DNA of 64,000 bases from Scolanthus callimorphus (lineage: Eukaryota > Cnidaria > Anthozoa > Actiniaria > Edwardsiidae): positions 9,750,573 to 9,814,572 of the forward strand of contig CM066915.1 in NCBI GenBank assembly GCA_033964015.1. Reading direction: 5' to 3'. Positions 31,854 to 44,007 of the stretch are shown piece after piece. The number at the start of each line of letters is the position of its first letter. Position 1 is the first letter of the stretch. The notes under the pieces were generated by a model, which had not been told where the DNA came from, made no database searches, and was given only the letters and a program-made list of their open reading frames with translations. Made by a program: the position numbers and the translations under genes.

Positions 31854-34792
31854 ATGAATGCAGTGCCCATTGAGGAGGGAGGTGATAAGGAATTGCTGGG
31901 TTCTTTACATCAAAATTGCGATGAACCAGCAGAATGTCAAATGTTGAAATCAAATGAATCCTTAGCTTTGCCTCCGAGAAGGGGCTTGAAATTAGCCTCA
32001 CTTAATATTAATGGTTTAGAAAGCCACCTAGATGAGCTAAATATCTATCTTGCTGGAAATGATATTGACATTCTTGCAATCAATGAAACAAAACTAAACA
32101 ATCTAGACAAAAATGAAGTTGTAATGATCCCGGGTTACGAAATTGTTAGACGGGATAGAACCACTGACAAGGGTGGAGGTATTTGCTTCTATGTTAAGCA
32201 ACACATTAATTTTCTTGTGCGGGAAGACCTTAAAATGGAAAATATAGAAAATCTCTGCATAGAAATTCGTAAACCCCGCGCAAAACGTTTATCGTTGTGA
32301 CATGGTATCGGCCACCTAATTCCCTAGTAGAAGTTTTCAGACCATTTGAAACTCTACTGAGTAAACTTGATTCCATGGATACTGAGTATTTTATACTCGG
32401 AGATTTGAACTGTAATATGGACGCTCCCGGTGACAACGATACACGTAACTTAACGAGTATAACTGATGTGTATGGTCTCCAACAACTCATCAAGGAACCT
32501 ACTAGAATTACTGAAAAATCTGCAACTTTGATTGATTTAATTTTCACTAACTGCCCGGATAAAATTGTGTGCTCTGGTGTCCGCCATATTGGCATCAGTG
32601 ACCATAGTATAGTTTTCGCATACAGAAAATTATCTATAAATGGCTTTGACAAGGGTCATACTAGCATAACTTATAGAAATTTTCGAAATTTTAATCGCGA
32701 CAATTTTCGTCGAGACGTTGAAACCCAAACTTGGGATTCTCTAAATAACCTTAGGTCTGACCCAGACCGCATGTGGCTCGCGTGGAAGGAGACTTTTTCT
32801 GCCATTGTCAATAAACATGCTCCACTGAGAACCTCGCGTGTCCGTTCGCGTAGTTCTCCGTGGATCACGTCAGAGCTAAAGGATATTATGCATAATAGAG
32901 ATATTTTGAAAATTAGGGCGATTAGAACAAAAGACCCAGATGATTGGGCACAATTCAAAACACAAAGAAACAAAGTAAACAAAGAAATTAAGTTAGCCAA
33001 GCAACTATATTATCAAAACACCTTAAACAAGTACCAGGGTGATTCAAAGAAAACGTGGCAGACAATAAATGAAATAACTTCCAGGAAATCTGGTAGAACG
33101 TCTGTGAAAGAACTTAAAGTGAATGGGCAGTCAATAACAAACCCAATTGAATTGGCAGACGAATTCAATAACCACTTTGCCACCATTGGCCCAAAACTTG
33201 CGAGTGATATCCCTGCGCAAAGTAAAAATAGCCATTTAGACTTTCTTACTGGCACAAACAAAAGGTTTCAGTTCTGCCAAGTCACTTCAAATCATGTTCT
33301 CTCACTATTAAACAAACTAAATAAGTCAAAGGCCACTGGCCTTGACAAGATATCAGCTAGACTCATTCGTGAGTGCGCTGATCTTATTTGCACTTCACTC
33401 TGTAATATATTCAACCAGTCTCTCAGTCTCGGTATATTCCCTGACGACTGGAAAAGTGCCCGGGTAACACCATTATTCAAGCAAGGAAATCGTGATGACA
33501 TGAACAATTATCGCCCAATATCAGTGGTCTCAGTTATAGCCAAGGTCTTTGAAAGGATAGTTTATGACCAAATATATGCCTATTTGATTGAAAATGACAT
33601 AATTTGTAAATACCAATCAGGTTTTCGCAGTCTCCATTCGACCGTCACGGCTCTTCTTGAGGCCACAGATAGTTGGGCGTATAACATTGACAAAGGAAAA
33701 GTAAACGCTGTTGTTTTCCTAGATTTGAAAAAAGCGTTCGATACTGTTAATCACGATGTCCTTCTATCAAAACTAGACAATTATGGCATACAAGATATTG
33801 CCCATAACTGGTTCAAGTCGTATTTAGACAAACGCACACAAAAATGTTCCATTAATGGCTCACTCTCTCAAACCTGCCTATTAAGCTGTGGAGTTCCACA
33901 GGGTACAATTTTAGGGCCATTATTATTTTTACTGTACATTAATGACTTGCCAAACTGTTTGGATAATTGTCAACCACGAATGTATGCTGACGACACTCAT
34001 TTGACGTATGCGGGTTCCTGTGCCGACAATATTCAATCATGCCTAAACAAAGACTTGGCAAATGTCAACAATTGGCTAATAGCAAACAAACTAACTCTAA
34101 ATGCGACTAAAACCGAGTTTATGTTGATTGGGTCAAGGCAGAGGCTATGCACGTTTACAAATCTTCCCCAGCCAGAGATAAATGGCGCGCAAATTGATCT
34201 AGTGACAAAAGCAAAATCACTAGGAGTGGTTATCGATGAGAATCTCAATTGGTGCGAACATATAGATAAATTAACCAAGAAAATTGCATCTGGTATTGGG
34301 GCAATCAAACGAGTGAGGCACCTTGTTCCTCAGACGACTATGCATAATATTTTTCGTGCGCTTGTACAGCCACACTTTGATTACTGCAATGTCGTCTGGG
34401 GAAACTGTGGTGTTACACTCCATGATAAACTACAAAAGCTTCAAAATAGAGCAGCTCGTGTCTTGACCCACTCAAGCTATGATGCCAGTGCTAGCGAACT
34501 TTTTGAATATTTGGAATGGAAAAATCTAAGCTCCCAACAACAGATTGCGCGAGCAACAATGGTTTATAAATGTTTGCATGGACTGGCACCTGGCTATCTT
34601 TCCAGCAAATTTACGACCCGAGAATCGATATATTCCCTAAGAGACTCGGACAACAAAGTCAACGTTCCACTACCGCGAACCAATTATTATAAAAACAGCT
34701 TCAGCTATAGCGGTGCTATCACATGGAACAGTCTTCCTAGCGAAACAAGACAAGCCGAGTCTCTTAGGAAATTTAAATCATGTATTAAATAG
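31854..34792 (+). pseudogene. LINE ORF2: endonuclease and reverse transcriptase, one frameshift
   Basis: ORF2 begins 15 bp after ORF1. The APE endonuclease keeps LASLNINGL, AINETKL, GGGICFYVK, LGDLNCNMD, LIDLIFTN and GISDHSIVF. A 1-nt deletion near 32285 splits it after KPRAK. RT keeps KATGLDKISARLIREC, NNYRPISVVSVIAKVFERIV, FLDLKKAFDTVNHDVL, GVPQGTILGPLLFLLYIND and the catalytic MYADDTHLT. The C-terminal WN.LP and FK.CIK region is intact up to the stop at 34790. Apart from the single frameshift it would be about 980 residues. Confidence 0.9.
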
Positions 34793-34964
34793 GGCACGGC
34801 ATTCATGGAAAGCAGCTCGGGGAGGGTAGGGTGGGTAGGGTAACTAGCGTAGATAAGGGTAGTGTATTATATTTTATTATTTCTATATTATTATAATTGA
34901 GCTGATGAATTTTTTACCGTGGATAAATAAAGAATATCTACATCTATCTACATCTACCATCTTC

Positions 34965-36489
34965 ATTTGACTATGTCGGAGCCAGTGGGTCTCAGCTTCC
35001 TCGATTTCTGAGGGCTGTAGCGGTCCTTCTTTCTTGCCTTCGGGATTTCTCGCCCTGGTCTTCAGGTTGTGCACAAAGCGCATACAGTACGCGGTTACTC
35101 TCACCATCCTGTCCCATCGGGAATACGCTGACGCATTTAAGAGCACCTTGTTCTCAATGGGAGCTCCTACCGCGAAAACATGCTTATCTTTGTCTCGTAA
35201 AGGTCTTCTGGGACTTCAGCTGTAGCTTTCTCGCTCGGCCATTCTTCCCTGGGCTGCTTGAGGAAGGGCGGACTATGCATCCTACGGCCTGTACGTAACT
35301 CTTCAACTGTTATACCTCTACTGAGATCATCTGCGGGATTCTGAGTGATTGGCAGATGTCTCCAGCAATCCGCATTCCACGTCGCTTGAATTCAAGCAAC
35401 TCGCACACCGACAAAGGGCTTAAATGTGTTGGATTCAGATCTTAGCCAGTTAAGAACGATTGATGAATCAGACCACATAGTAACGCTCGTTGGCTTCGTT
35501 TTAAGCTCTGTGATGATCGTTTGAGCGAGTCGGGACCCGACAAGTGCGGCCATGAGCTCTAGTCTTGGGATGGTAGTCTGGCGTAGAGGTGCTACTCTTG
35601 CCTTCCCCGCCACCAGACGCGCCTCGCAACCTTCTGTTGTCTGCCATAGAAGGTAGGCGACTGCGCCATATGCTGCCCCACTGACGTCTACAAACACATG
35701 CAGCTCTGGTAAACTGAATGCATTTCGCGGTTTGATGCATCTCGGGATCTGGACTTCTTTGAGGCTTCCAATCTCGGACAGAAGCTCCAAACACGTGGCA
35801 CTTACATCATCCGGGAGGGGATCATCCCAGTCACACTCAGCTCTCCAGATATCTTGAAGCGCGATTCGTGCTTTGATTGTCACGGCTGAAGCTAGACCGA
35901 GTGGATCGTAAAGCTTGGAGATGCTTGGTGAGTTTCTGCAACTTCACATCTCTTGATGCAAAACCGATCATGTCAGTTCTTGGGTTCCATCCGACTCCCA
36001 ACGTCTTCATGTCTCCCTCGCCATCTAGACTGATGGAGGGTTTCGCTTGTAACTGTTCTTCTTTATCCGTTTCATACTCTCTGGGTTGCTCGCTGTGTTC
36101 GCTAAGGTCTTCGGAGCAAATCCATTCCTTTATCTTAAAGCTCTTAGCTTCGTCTATACTGGCGCATGAGAAGATAAGATCATCCATATAACGGTCCCGC
36201 TGGAGAACTTTTGCTGCGTGTGGATTTTCTTCCTTGTTTTCCTCCGCCATTTTTAGCATTACATAACTTGCCATGTCTGGCGAGGGCTTGTCTCCGAAAG
36301 CTACTCTCTGGAGAGCATACACAGTAGGTGGCCTGGAGGTGTCCAGGCCTCTCCAAAGGAAGCAATGCACGTGCGTATCTTCTTCCGGCAGCCGGATTTG
36401 AAGAAAAATCTTCGAGATGTCTTCGACACAGGCGATCTCCTCTTCTCGGAAGCGCAGAAGGACTCCCACGAGGTTGCCTATGAGTCCTG
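34965..36489 (-). pseudogene. BEL reverse transcriptase, RNase H and linker
   Basis: From 36489 downward: GNLVGVLLRFREEEIACVED, FLQIRLPEEDTHV, AFGDKPSPDMASYV and the catalytic RYMDDLIFS of BEL/Pao RT. After a frameshift near 35860 comes the RNase H-like region (ELHVFVDVSGAAYGAVAYL, TIPRLELMAAL, MWSDSSIVLNWL). 34965-35390 carries the poorly framed linker to the integrase (WLLNASAYSRWDRMVRV), ending where the plus LINE is inserted. Confidence 0.85.
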
Positions 36490-37140
36490 GGGGTCGTTTC
36501 TCGAAACGCCCGAAAACTTTTCGAGCACGATAAATTACCCGAAAAGCGGGCGGATGACGAAATTTGCGTTTCTCGAAACTCCCGAACTTTTCGGGCCCGA
36601 TAAAATTGCGTCATTTTTCGCCAGTTAATAAGGGGAGAAACCCTCTAAAATGTCTTTCAATCTCGCGAAATGGTTTCCTGCTAACTCTCCCGAGTTGCTT
36701 TTACCGCCATCCCGATAAAATAACCAATCAGGTGCAAGCATCTCGCTTCTTGACCAATCAAATTAATTCTGTTGACAGCACGCCTGTCAAATTTGACGAG
36801 GGGCTGTCAAAACATTTTTTGACATGTTGTAAACAAAGTACACATGCATCTACAAGAATTTGGTGCAAAATGCTTGCTTTTTTGCACATTTTATCTAATT
36901 TCTTGGCATTTATCGATGGAGATACAAACATGGCGATACACTTTGTCCCCTGACAGCGACGAATCGATAAGTTTCCTATGTTTTCATTGTTTATTTATGC
37001 AAAGTATTCGCAAAGTTTTGAAATTATAATTTTGATTTCGGGTTCCCGATAATTATCGGGGACTCCTAAATCGCGCCCGAAAAACCACCCGAAAAGTTAA
37101 TCGGGCCCAAAAATATCGGACGATTTCGAGAAACGACCCC
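36490..37140. mobile_element. 651-bp TIR element in BEL RT
   Basis: The termini are GGGGTCGTTTCTCGAAA and its inverse TTTCGAGAAACGACCCC. CTG flanks both sides (36487-36489 and 37141-37143), so a 3-bp target duplication is likely. Inner CCCGAAAA motifs are repeated. BEL coding sequence (FLYKGPG, then LIGNLVG) resumes directly across it. No own ORF of substance. Confidence 0.8.
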
Positions 37141-38985
37141 CTGGGCCCTTGTAAAGGAAGGAATTTAGAGACATACCTTGGTAAGGGCTAGCGGGGTCAA
37201 ATACAATCCTCAGGGGGGTACTCGGTGATCTGGTCTCCAAATTCCATGGTGTGGCAAATGTAGACTGGCTTGACATTTCTCTCTAACTCTTCTGGGGATA
37301 ACTTCTTTGCCCATCCATTATCTGCGTATTGCATAATCGCGTGGTGGTATTTCTCCGCTTTCTCTGGTTTCTTCATTAGGCTTATTTCTAGGGACTCTAA
37401 CCTCGCTTCCGCTAAGGGGTGGTTATCTGGTAGCAGGGCTTTGTCTTGTTTCCATGGCAACCCGATTACGGAACGGTCTTCACGTCGACAAGAGCTCTTT
37501 ATTATCTCAAATTCGTAGAACTTCTGAAAATCAATTGCCTCTACAAAGTTCATTGAACATACATTTGATGTCTTCTGGGCGCCGTCAGATCCAATCACAA
37601 ACCATCCAAGCTTGCTCTCCTTAGCCACTGGCTCGAAAGGAGTGCCCTGGCGAGTCTCGCTTTCTGCATGAAGATGGCTATACTGAACTCCGAGAATAAG
37701 ATCTATCGGACCGGCGCTGTGTGTGAACTCAATGCCCCGAAGGTGCGCAAAGGAGTCTAGCCAGTTCCGGCTCAGCTCCTGTGTGTTTAAAACAGTTTTT
37801 TCGATCTCGTGCGCCTCTAACTTAAACTCCTCACCGCCGCTGATTGGGGAAATCCAGAAACTTAGTCGTCTGCTTTCAGGCTGTTCGACTCTCTCTCCGC
37901 CAACTACCGCGAAGTCGATTCGTTCTCGTCTCCCTTGTAGTCCTAGAGCCCTTGCAAAATCTCTGCGCACTACCGTTGTTCCCGCTCCGCTATCGATTAA
38001 CACGTTACCCTCGCAGACACGCCCATTTGCTGCTCTGAACTTTGCTCTCACTACAGGCATCACACATCTCTTGTCCAGGATGGACGCAACACTGGTGGGT
38101 CGTTGTTGTCGGATTACACCGCTGACCGTGGACGGTTGCGTGACGGTACGATCCTCATGAAGTAAGGGGTGATGGTAGTACTGACAGGGTTCTTTCTCGC
38201 ACCTTTTCTTTGATCTGCATAACTTTATCGAATGGCCTCTGTTGAGGCATCCAAAACAGAGCCTGGCCTTCTGAAACAACTCCAACCTCTCTGTGACACT
38301 TGCCTGCGTGACCTTTGGGCATTTGGGAACTCTGTGGTTCTCCTCGTCACACGCGAAACACTTCAGTGGTGGTCTTTGGTCGCGCTGTGCAGAGAAAATA
38401 CTTCCCTGATTCGAGCTCCTCTGACTCCTATTGATGTCGCCAAAATCAGGGTCGAACTCCGCTTTGACTCGCTTGCAGACAAAATCGATAATGTGCTGTA
38501 TGCCCGGGACGACGCCCTTTTCTCTCAAGTCGGCAGAAGTGACTCTCCATCTTTCGATCATATGGTCGGGGAGGCGCATTATTATTTTGCGAAAATTTTC
38601 GCTGGCGTTCATGTCGGCGAAGTAGCCAATTCGCTTCATAATCGCCAAACAATTGGTGAGGTCGATGGAAAACGTGCGAAGCCCTTGTCTGTCGTTTCTC
38701 CCGATACGGTCTCCTTTCGTAACACTGTTAACAGGGCGCGCGCAATCACGATTGGCTGGCCAAATTTTTGTTTAATCGCCTTAAGCGCAGTTGCGTACAT
38801 TAACCCCCCTTTGAACCTAGGCCAGAGATAGCTCTCTCTGCGTCTCCGGTTACATGCATTTTCAGCTGAATCATTCTCATATCGTCTGAGATATGCGGCT
38901 TGTCGTGTATATTAATTTTGAAGCGGTCGATGAAACCTGCGTACTCTAAAGGGTTGCCGTCAAATTTCACTGGGAATATCTTTTC
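37141..38985 (-). pseudogene. BEL gag C-terminus, zinc knuckles, protease and RT start
   Basis: The frame near 38985-38655 encodes the conserved gag segment KFDGNPLEYAGFIDRF. After a frameshift, a 483-codon open frame (38648-37197) carries CFACDEENHRVPKC and CFGCLNRGHSIKLC (knuckles), the retropepsin-like IDSGAGTTVV, a long BEL-specific linker (LILGVQYSHL) and the RT start GLPWKQDKALLPDNHPLAEA. A further 1-nt shift near 37220 precedes the FDPASPYQG segment. ORFs drawn on the other strand here (38232-38831) are shadows. Confidence 0.85.
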
Positions 38986-39704
38986 CGGCTTCTAACTTAT
39001 ACAGTGCATCGTCTATTGAAACGTGACTGTTCACTTCCGGTGATAACATAGTTTCTTGAAACTCAATTAATTTATCAATCCAATCATCGAAAGATAAACT
39101 CGGAAGAGAGCTAGTGTGCGCGTGCACATGATCCAACGCAAAGGAAGCGGGTTGTGTGGACACAAACTTTTGGCCTGGTTGGGAATCACTTGATGTGTGT
39201 GCTTGTGGCGAGGCTGATATGAAATCGTGCGATGGTTGTGTTTGTTGTGCTAAAACTGATGTAGGCGATGACGGCTGGTTCAATTGTTGCGGTGTTTGCT
39301 CTTTCGGTGTCGTCGGGTTTATACTAGGTTCTGTTTTGTTGCCAGGAGACGAGATAGCGATGGTTTTTTTTACCGTTAACCTTTTTTATTTGCTTATGTG
39401 TTCCTCGATTTCCTGCTCGATCCCACAACAAAATCCGTTAGCCCGTTCTCCCATGCATCTAATGCCTCTACGTCGGTCCCGACAAATTCATAAAACTCAC
39501 AATGGATTTCGCAAGCTCGATCATAATCTTTCCTTAACTGTTCAAGTTCCTTTTCAAACCTTCGTACGTTAGTATCGCTGCTAGAAGCCAATTCCTTGAT
39601 TCTCTTTATCGATCGGGTTATTTTGCCCCTATATTCTTTCGTTCCTTTCTGAAATTCTCCTCTTTAGGTTCCGATTTAGAGCTTTCCCCATCTTCGGTAC
39701 CCAT
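38986..39704 (-). pseudogene. BEL gag N-terminus
   Basis: An ATG at 39704 lies about 70 bp inside the 5' LTR. The early part is charged and helical (FEKELEQLRKDYDRACEIH), followed by a proline/serine/threonine-rich linker. Two frameshifts, near 39660 and 39400. The position immediately downstream of the LTR on the minus strand supports gag identity more than the sequence does. Confidence 0.6.
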
Positions 39705-39775
39705 GCTGTGAACGATGGTATCAATTGACTATTGTTTCTACCCTTCGGCTCCTTCAACTTAACCTTCAGAAATTT

Positions 39776-40284
39776 TGATGTGGACGCTCGAAAGGAGAAT
39801 TGGCAACCGGCCTCAGGTTTTTCCTTTTAATTCAACTCGATTATAAATTCTGAAATAAATCAGGAGATTAACAGTACAAGGACTACATTCTAGTTACAGT
39901 CTTAACAGTCCGATCATAACTTTGAAACTATACGGATTATACAAACACGATTTAAATACATCAAAATATGAGACTAAATGTGCTTATAAAATCCTAAATA
40001 CAATCAATAAAGAATCAATTACTAATATATACTAGGTTAAGAATGCACCTGAAGGCGGTCGCGACTTGAAACACGATTAGACTTCTGAACTCCGTAATCT
40101 GGTTCTTCACTGATTGACTGTATTAACTGACTAAAGACTCGTGCTTTCTATGAAGCTCTCGTATTACAGCAATATAGAGTAATCATTCGAGTGATCATTA
40201 ACAAATTATGTATTAACAAATAAAATCTTAATAACGTCCATTGTTCGTAGATACTAAAATAAAACGCTAAAAGTGTCCATAACA
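39776..40284 (-). repeat. BEL 5' LTR
   Basis: 509 bp, same ends as the 17319-17845 copy, flanked outside by CTGCG at 40285-40289. No obvious tRNA primer-binding site could be named in the sequence next to it. Confidence 0.9.
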
Positions 40285-40289
40285 CTGCG

Positions 40290-40482
40290 CTCAGGGAGAT
40301 CATTCATCGAGCGTGCAGTACATACAGCACCTGTACCCCCTGGAACTCGCCTGTGATCGGAGACGCCCAGCGCCACCTTCTATGAATCCTGACGCAGGGG
40401 TATTCAGACCACAGAGAGATGCTGCGGCTGCCGCTCGCAACTCGGTGAGAGAGAAGATGCGTAATGTGAGCTACCAGAAGTG
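40290..40482 (+). pseudogene. Older BEL/Pao-like pol, C-terminal end, right part
   Basis: Continuation of 17146-17318 after the BEL insertion. It has the LYPLELACD motif that closes DUF5641-type domains, followed by an R/A-rich tail (RDAAAAARNSVREKMRN) and a stop near 40480. A 1-nt shift lies near 40335. The two parts are separated only by the younger element and one copy of its target duplication. Confidence 0.65.
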
Positions 40483-40657
40483 ATTACATAGTCAGACTTT
40501 GCTTTTATATGGAACTCTGTGACAGAGACATTTCAATACACATTTACATATTGTTTTGTTCGAGGCTTTGATTTATTGTATGATTAAGCTGATTACGGAA
40601 ATTGTTAATCTCTTTACTAGACATACACGTCCTCCGGAGCTGTATGGGGGGGGAGAG

Positions 40658-40849
40658 TGTCGGAGATATTGCGTGACATAGCGTGCATGACAGTGACATC
40701 ATAGATATTAGGTTTTGTATGCTATAAGTTAGTAGAGTTTCGAGAGGTAGAGACCTTGAGACAACTTGTGTACAGTGAGTGAGCGTATATTGTGCCTATT
40801 TGAGAATAAACGAGAATCGTGAACAAGTGCTATCTTTACATTTACTACA
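40658..40849 (+). repeat. Probable 3' LTR of the older BEL-like element
   Basis: A purine run (GGGGGGGGGAGAG, 40645-40657) is immediately followed by TGTCGGAG. The segment ends TTTACTACA, giving TG...CA borders and the expected place for a polypurine tract plus 3' LTR about 170 bp after pol. No partner LTR is in the window, so the right border is a guess from the CA. Confidence 0.5.
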
Positions 40850-42459
40850 ATTTTACAATACAAAAATGGGCTTAGATGTGTTGAAGATGTGTGGGAATTT
40901 TTGAGATTTTCAAAAGAGCCAATTCTGCGTGTTTGCTAGGATTTTTTAAGAAATGCAAAAAATCATAACCTGAAGAGGAAACAAATTTCCAAAAGCCCCG
41001 AAACGGTTTTCTTAACCAACATAAAATGGGAAAAAGCTTAACTGATACACCGTAAAGGGAACTCCGTAAAAAGTCTGGGTTTACCAAAGTTTAACCCACG
41101 ATACAGACGATATACGCCAAAATGAGGTAACCCTTGTGAAGATATGACTATTTTTCGCCAAATCATGCCATATAACAAAAACGAAGTGTCTATATGGCCG
41201 ACTCCGGTCAAATAACAGCACACACAATCGAAGTGCCCCAAGTCGACCTCTCTGAGGATACTAACAAAGGCGAACGAAGCGAGCCGAGTTTTAAAGGACT
41301 TTGAGAAAGTCTAACAAAATCGTCGTTTGCAACATTAAAACAAAAAACGAAATAATCCATATTTATTTATTGGTCAGGTTAGGTAGGTTTAGGGTTTGGG
41401 TTTTCAATAACGAAACCCTACTGTGCTACATTGAAACATTCGAGAATATTGATATCAACATGCTCACATTACAGCCACGCTTCTCAACAGGTTCTATAGG
41501 ATTAGCGTGACAACAAATTGAATATTCAAATGCTAATGACGGACGGCAGGATTCTCTGTTATTTACAACGCCATATTTGCTCAGGAGGTTCCATTTTCAA
41601 CATTTTGTATGTGTCCATGTGTAATGAGTGCGGAATGGTATACCAGCCTTGATCAATGGAAGTAACACGTGAGTAGCAATCATCTCAGATACTATCTTCT
41701 CAATTTCCTTTCGAATTCCATAACGACCACAACTACATATTTATTTATAAAGCCAAACAGTGATCATGTATGACCTCTGTAGTCTCGCCATAGCTTTCCT
41801 ACATAACATTAGACGACCAAGAACATTCCCATGATCTTATCAAGGATATTTCAAGGACATCAAGGTCGTTTGTACTGTACAAACGCTTTCCAAGCGACCA
41901 GTCTCTTATTAAATAAGAAACAGAAACGTCGTTTTGCGAGATTATATTATAGATTTGCTTCACGTTGCGAAGTTTCGAATGAAGAAAGAGATGTACATAA
42001 GCATTTGATACTAGGAGATGCTGCCTGATCGACTTATCGTAACATAAGTATCACCCTTCGTATCCCTACATTATCAAAAACAAGAAGCCTCGCCGTGCAG
42101 GTCGAAAAGGATTCTTAATTACTACTTGTACTCTCACATTATCCAACAAACGTCAAGTAACAACCAGCACGAGCCAACTTCAAGCCCGATTCAACTACTA
42201 TAGGTACTGTTTTCAAGTATAGGCGAATTTAGGACCCCAGTACGTAGGCCTTCTAGCCTTCGGGGGGGGGGGGGGGGGGTCCCAAGTAAGAGTATACCCT
42301 AAAAAATACGAGAAATACTACCCAATAAGAGTTGGTAGAATTAGGATGTTTTGCCCAAAGAAAACGGAAGTGTGAAACGGATTCCAGACGGCAGGTTTTG
42401 TAAAGTGGAATATGATTCCCTGCTCAGTGCACCGTGTAATAGAATTACTAATTATCCCA
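40850..42459. other. No recognisable gene
   Basis: AT-rich. A short TTAGGTTTAGGGTTTGGG run at about 41380-41402 is interstitial. An open frame at 41831-42028 (65 codons) has no recognised domain. A poly-G tract is at about 42260-42278. Confidence 0.4.
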
Positions 42460-42465
42460 AGGGAT

Positions 42466-42572
42466 CAGAAATGGCAACGACCTTTCTGAAAACTGTGAAA
42501 AGGCATCGACCGTTCAGAGAAATGGCAACGACCGTTCTAAAAGGCAACGATGGTTTACGAAAGGGAAACTAG
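42466..42572. repeat. MITE family C, partial inverted copy
   Basis: GATCAGAAATGGCAACGACC to TTTACGAAAGGGAAACTAG is the reverse complement of 9597-9693, with the CGGTCGTTGCC units in the same order. The other terminus was not located. Confidence 0.7.
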
Positions 42573-42882
42573 CATCGACGATATCCACGCGATAATAGTT
42601 GTCCAGCGACTACACGCTTGGCCAATGTTTTACGTGTATATGGCACAAAAATATCCAATAGCTGCTTTTTCGATAAACCAAACTAAATATAGTTTCTTTT
42701 TAATGTATAATTTTCTTGCCGTTAATGCAGCGTACAGATTACGTTTATTATTATTGCCCCACGCGAGCGTAAGAAAGCTGGTTTCCATAAGGTCCAGAAG
42801 GTCGTATTGATCAGTGGTATCGATTATTGGATGAGGTTGAGCATGATAGTGAAATGTGTCAATGCCGAGGTTAGTGTTATCT

Positions 42883-43249
42883 CCCGGGGGGGGGGGGGGG
42901 GGGACGGGGACGGGGATGATCGTCGTATCTTTTAGGGGTTAAAATGGTTTGGTCTTTTTTAGGGGTGATCTTGATCTTCAATACATTTTAGGGAGATTGG
43001 TATCTTTTAGGGCCGAAACTGTGTCCCAAATGCTTTTTCTTATGATGGTACCTCTAAAAACCGTGTAAGAAAGAGAGATTATTCGATGAGAAGACAATAA
43101 ATCAGAAACAAACACGGAAATTTCTTGATGAGTATCTTTCACCTGTTACCTGTGTCCTTCGCGCCTACTTGGTACAGTCATAAGACCTGAAAATTTCCGA
43201 CGATCATCCCCGACAAAAAAATATTGGAGTCCCCCCCCCCCTCCCCGGG
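42883..43249. mobile_element. hAT-like MITE, 8-bp TSD TGTTATCT
   Basis: TGTTATCT occurs at 42875-42882 and 43250-43257, directly outside the inverted ends CCCGGGG and CCCCGGG. Subterminal GGGGATGATCGTCG is mirrored by CGACGATCATCCCC. An 8-bp duplication is the hAT superfamily signature. Long G and C runs lie just inside the ends. Confidence 0.75.
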
Positions 43250-43711
43250 TGTTATCTGCCGAAGCGAAGAGTTTCTGACGAGAAACTCGTCTCAGACGAG
43301 TTTTCCGTCTCTAGTGTGAATACAGCTAGTGTGTACGTTTGTTCAAACATGAATGAATTTTTTTTATGCTCAAAGCTTTCGAAGTAGAATTATCCTTGCA
43401 CATTCCTGTATGTAATCTGTAAGAGAACCATTTAGGTTTGAATGTCTCTGGTGCTTTCGGCTACGCGAACTGAGTTTTGTTTAGTTTCTGTGGGAGATTT
43501 CAAAACGGCGATGACGGCTTTGTCTCTCGCTTAAGAAATCGCTTGAATTAGAACTTAGCCCAAGGTGAATCTTTTCCAACAAAAATACCCCCACTGTCCA
43601 GCTGATTTCCACCTCTTCAGGTCTGTGAACTTTTTTCGGCGGCACAGCTTCAGGGCTAAGCGGAGTGAGTTCGGACAAGATTTCTCTTACGGTATTAATA
43701 TATAGATGCCT

Positions 43712-44007
43712 TTTAGTAGAAATCCACTCGCATACTATCACGAATCCTGCAATCTGATTGGCTACGCTACTCACTATCTATCACGTAATAGATAGTGAGT
43801 AGCGAAAACGCTAGCACAAAATTTCTAAAACCATGAAAATAAATACGTTTATTGCAGCAATTCGAGGGTAGTATGCTAGTGGGTTTCTACTAAAACAATT
43901 AGACTACTCGTTCTCCTTTCCTATGCGTCAAATAGTCAACTCGGCGCTACGCACCTCGTTAACTATCTATTGACTCGAGAAAACTCGAACTCGTAGTCTA
44001 GTTGTTA
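43712..44007. mobile_element. MITE family B, copy 2
   Basis: TTTAGTAGAAATCCACTCGC is mirrored by the inverse ending TGGGTTTCTACTAAA at 43894, followed by a second hairpin from ACAATTAGACTACTCG to CGTAGTCTAGTTGTT. Same double-hairpin architecture and shared inner motif CTGATTGGCTACGCTACT (CTGATTGGCCACGCTACT in copy 1). Confidence 0.7.

Larger units (their letters stand above)
30341..34957 (+). mobile_element. Full-length CR1/L2-like LINE inside BEL
   Basis: It begins a few bases before the ORF1 ATG and ends, after a short 3' UTR with AATAAA (34925 onward), in a TCTACATCTATCTACATCTA repeat tail. BEL coding sequence continues on both sides, at about 34965 and 30340. Two ORFs are present, with ORF1 intact and ORF2 broken by a single 1-nt deletion, so the copy is young. 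Exact ends and target duplication are ambiguous by a few bases. Confidence 0.88.
17319..40284 (-). mobile_element. BEL/Pao LTR retrotransposon with nested insertions
   Basis: Two closely similar LTRs (17319-17845 and 39776-40284) begin TGTTATGG and end CCACATCA on the minus strand. They are flanked outside by the same 5 bp, CTGCG (17314-17318 and 40285-40289). The minus-strand internal region carries, in BEL order, gag with zinc knuckles, aspartic protease, reverse transcriptase (YMDD), RNase H, integrase (HHCC) and the C-terminal DUF5641-like domain. It is expanded to 23 kb by a plus LINE, a minus LINE, a foldback containing a Ty3 element, and a MITE. Many frameshifts make it inactive. Confidence 0.85.

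Noticed and set aside
38232..38831. 199-codon plus-strand ORF
   Set aside because: Antisense shadow of BEL gag, which has clear zinc knuckles and protease on the minus strand.
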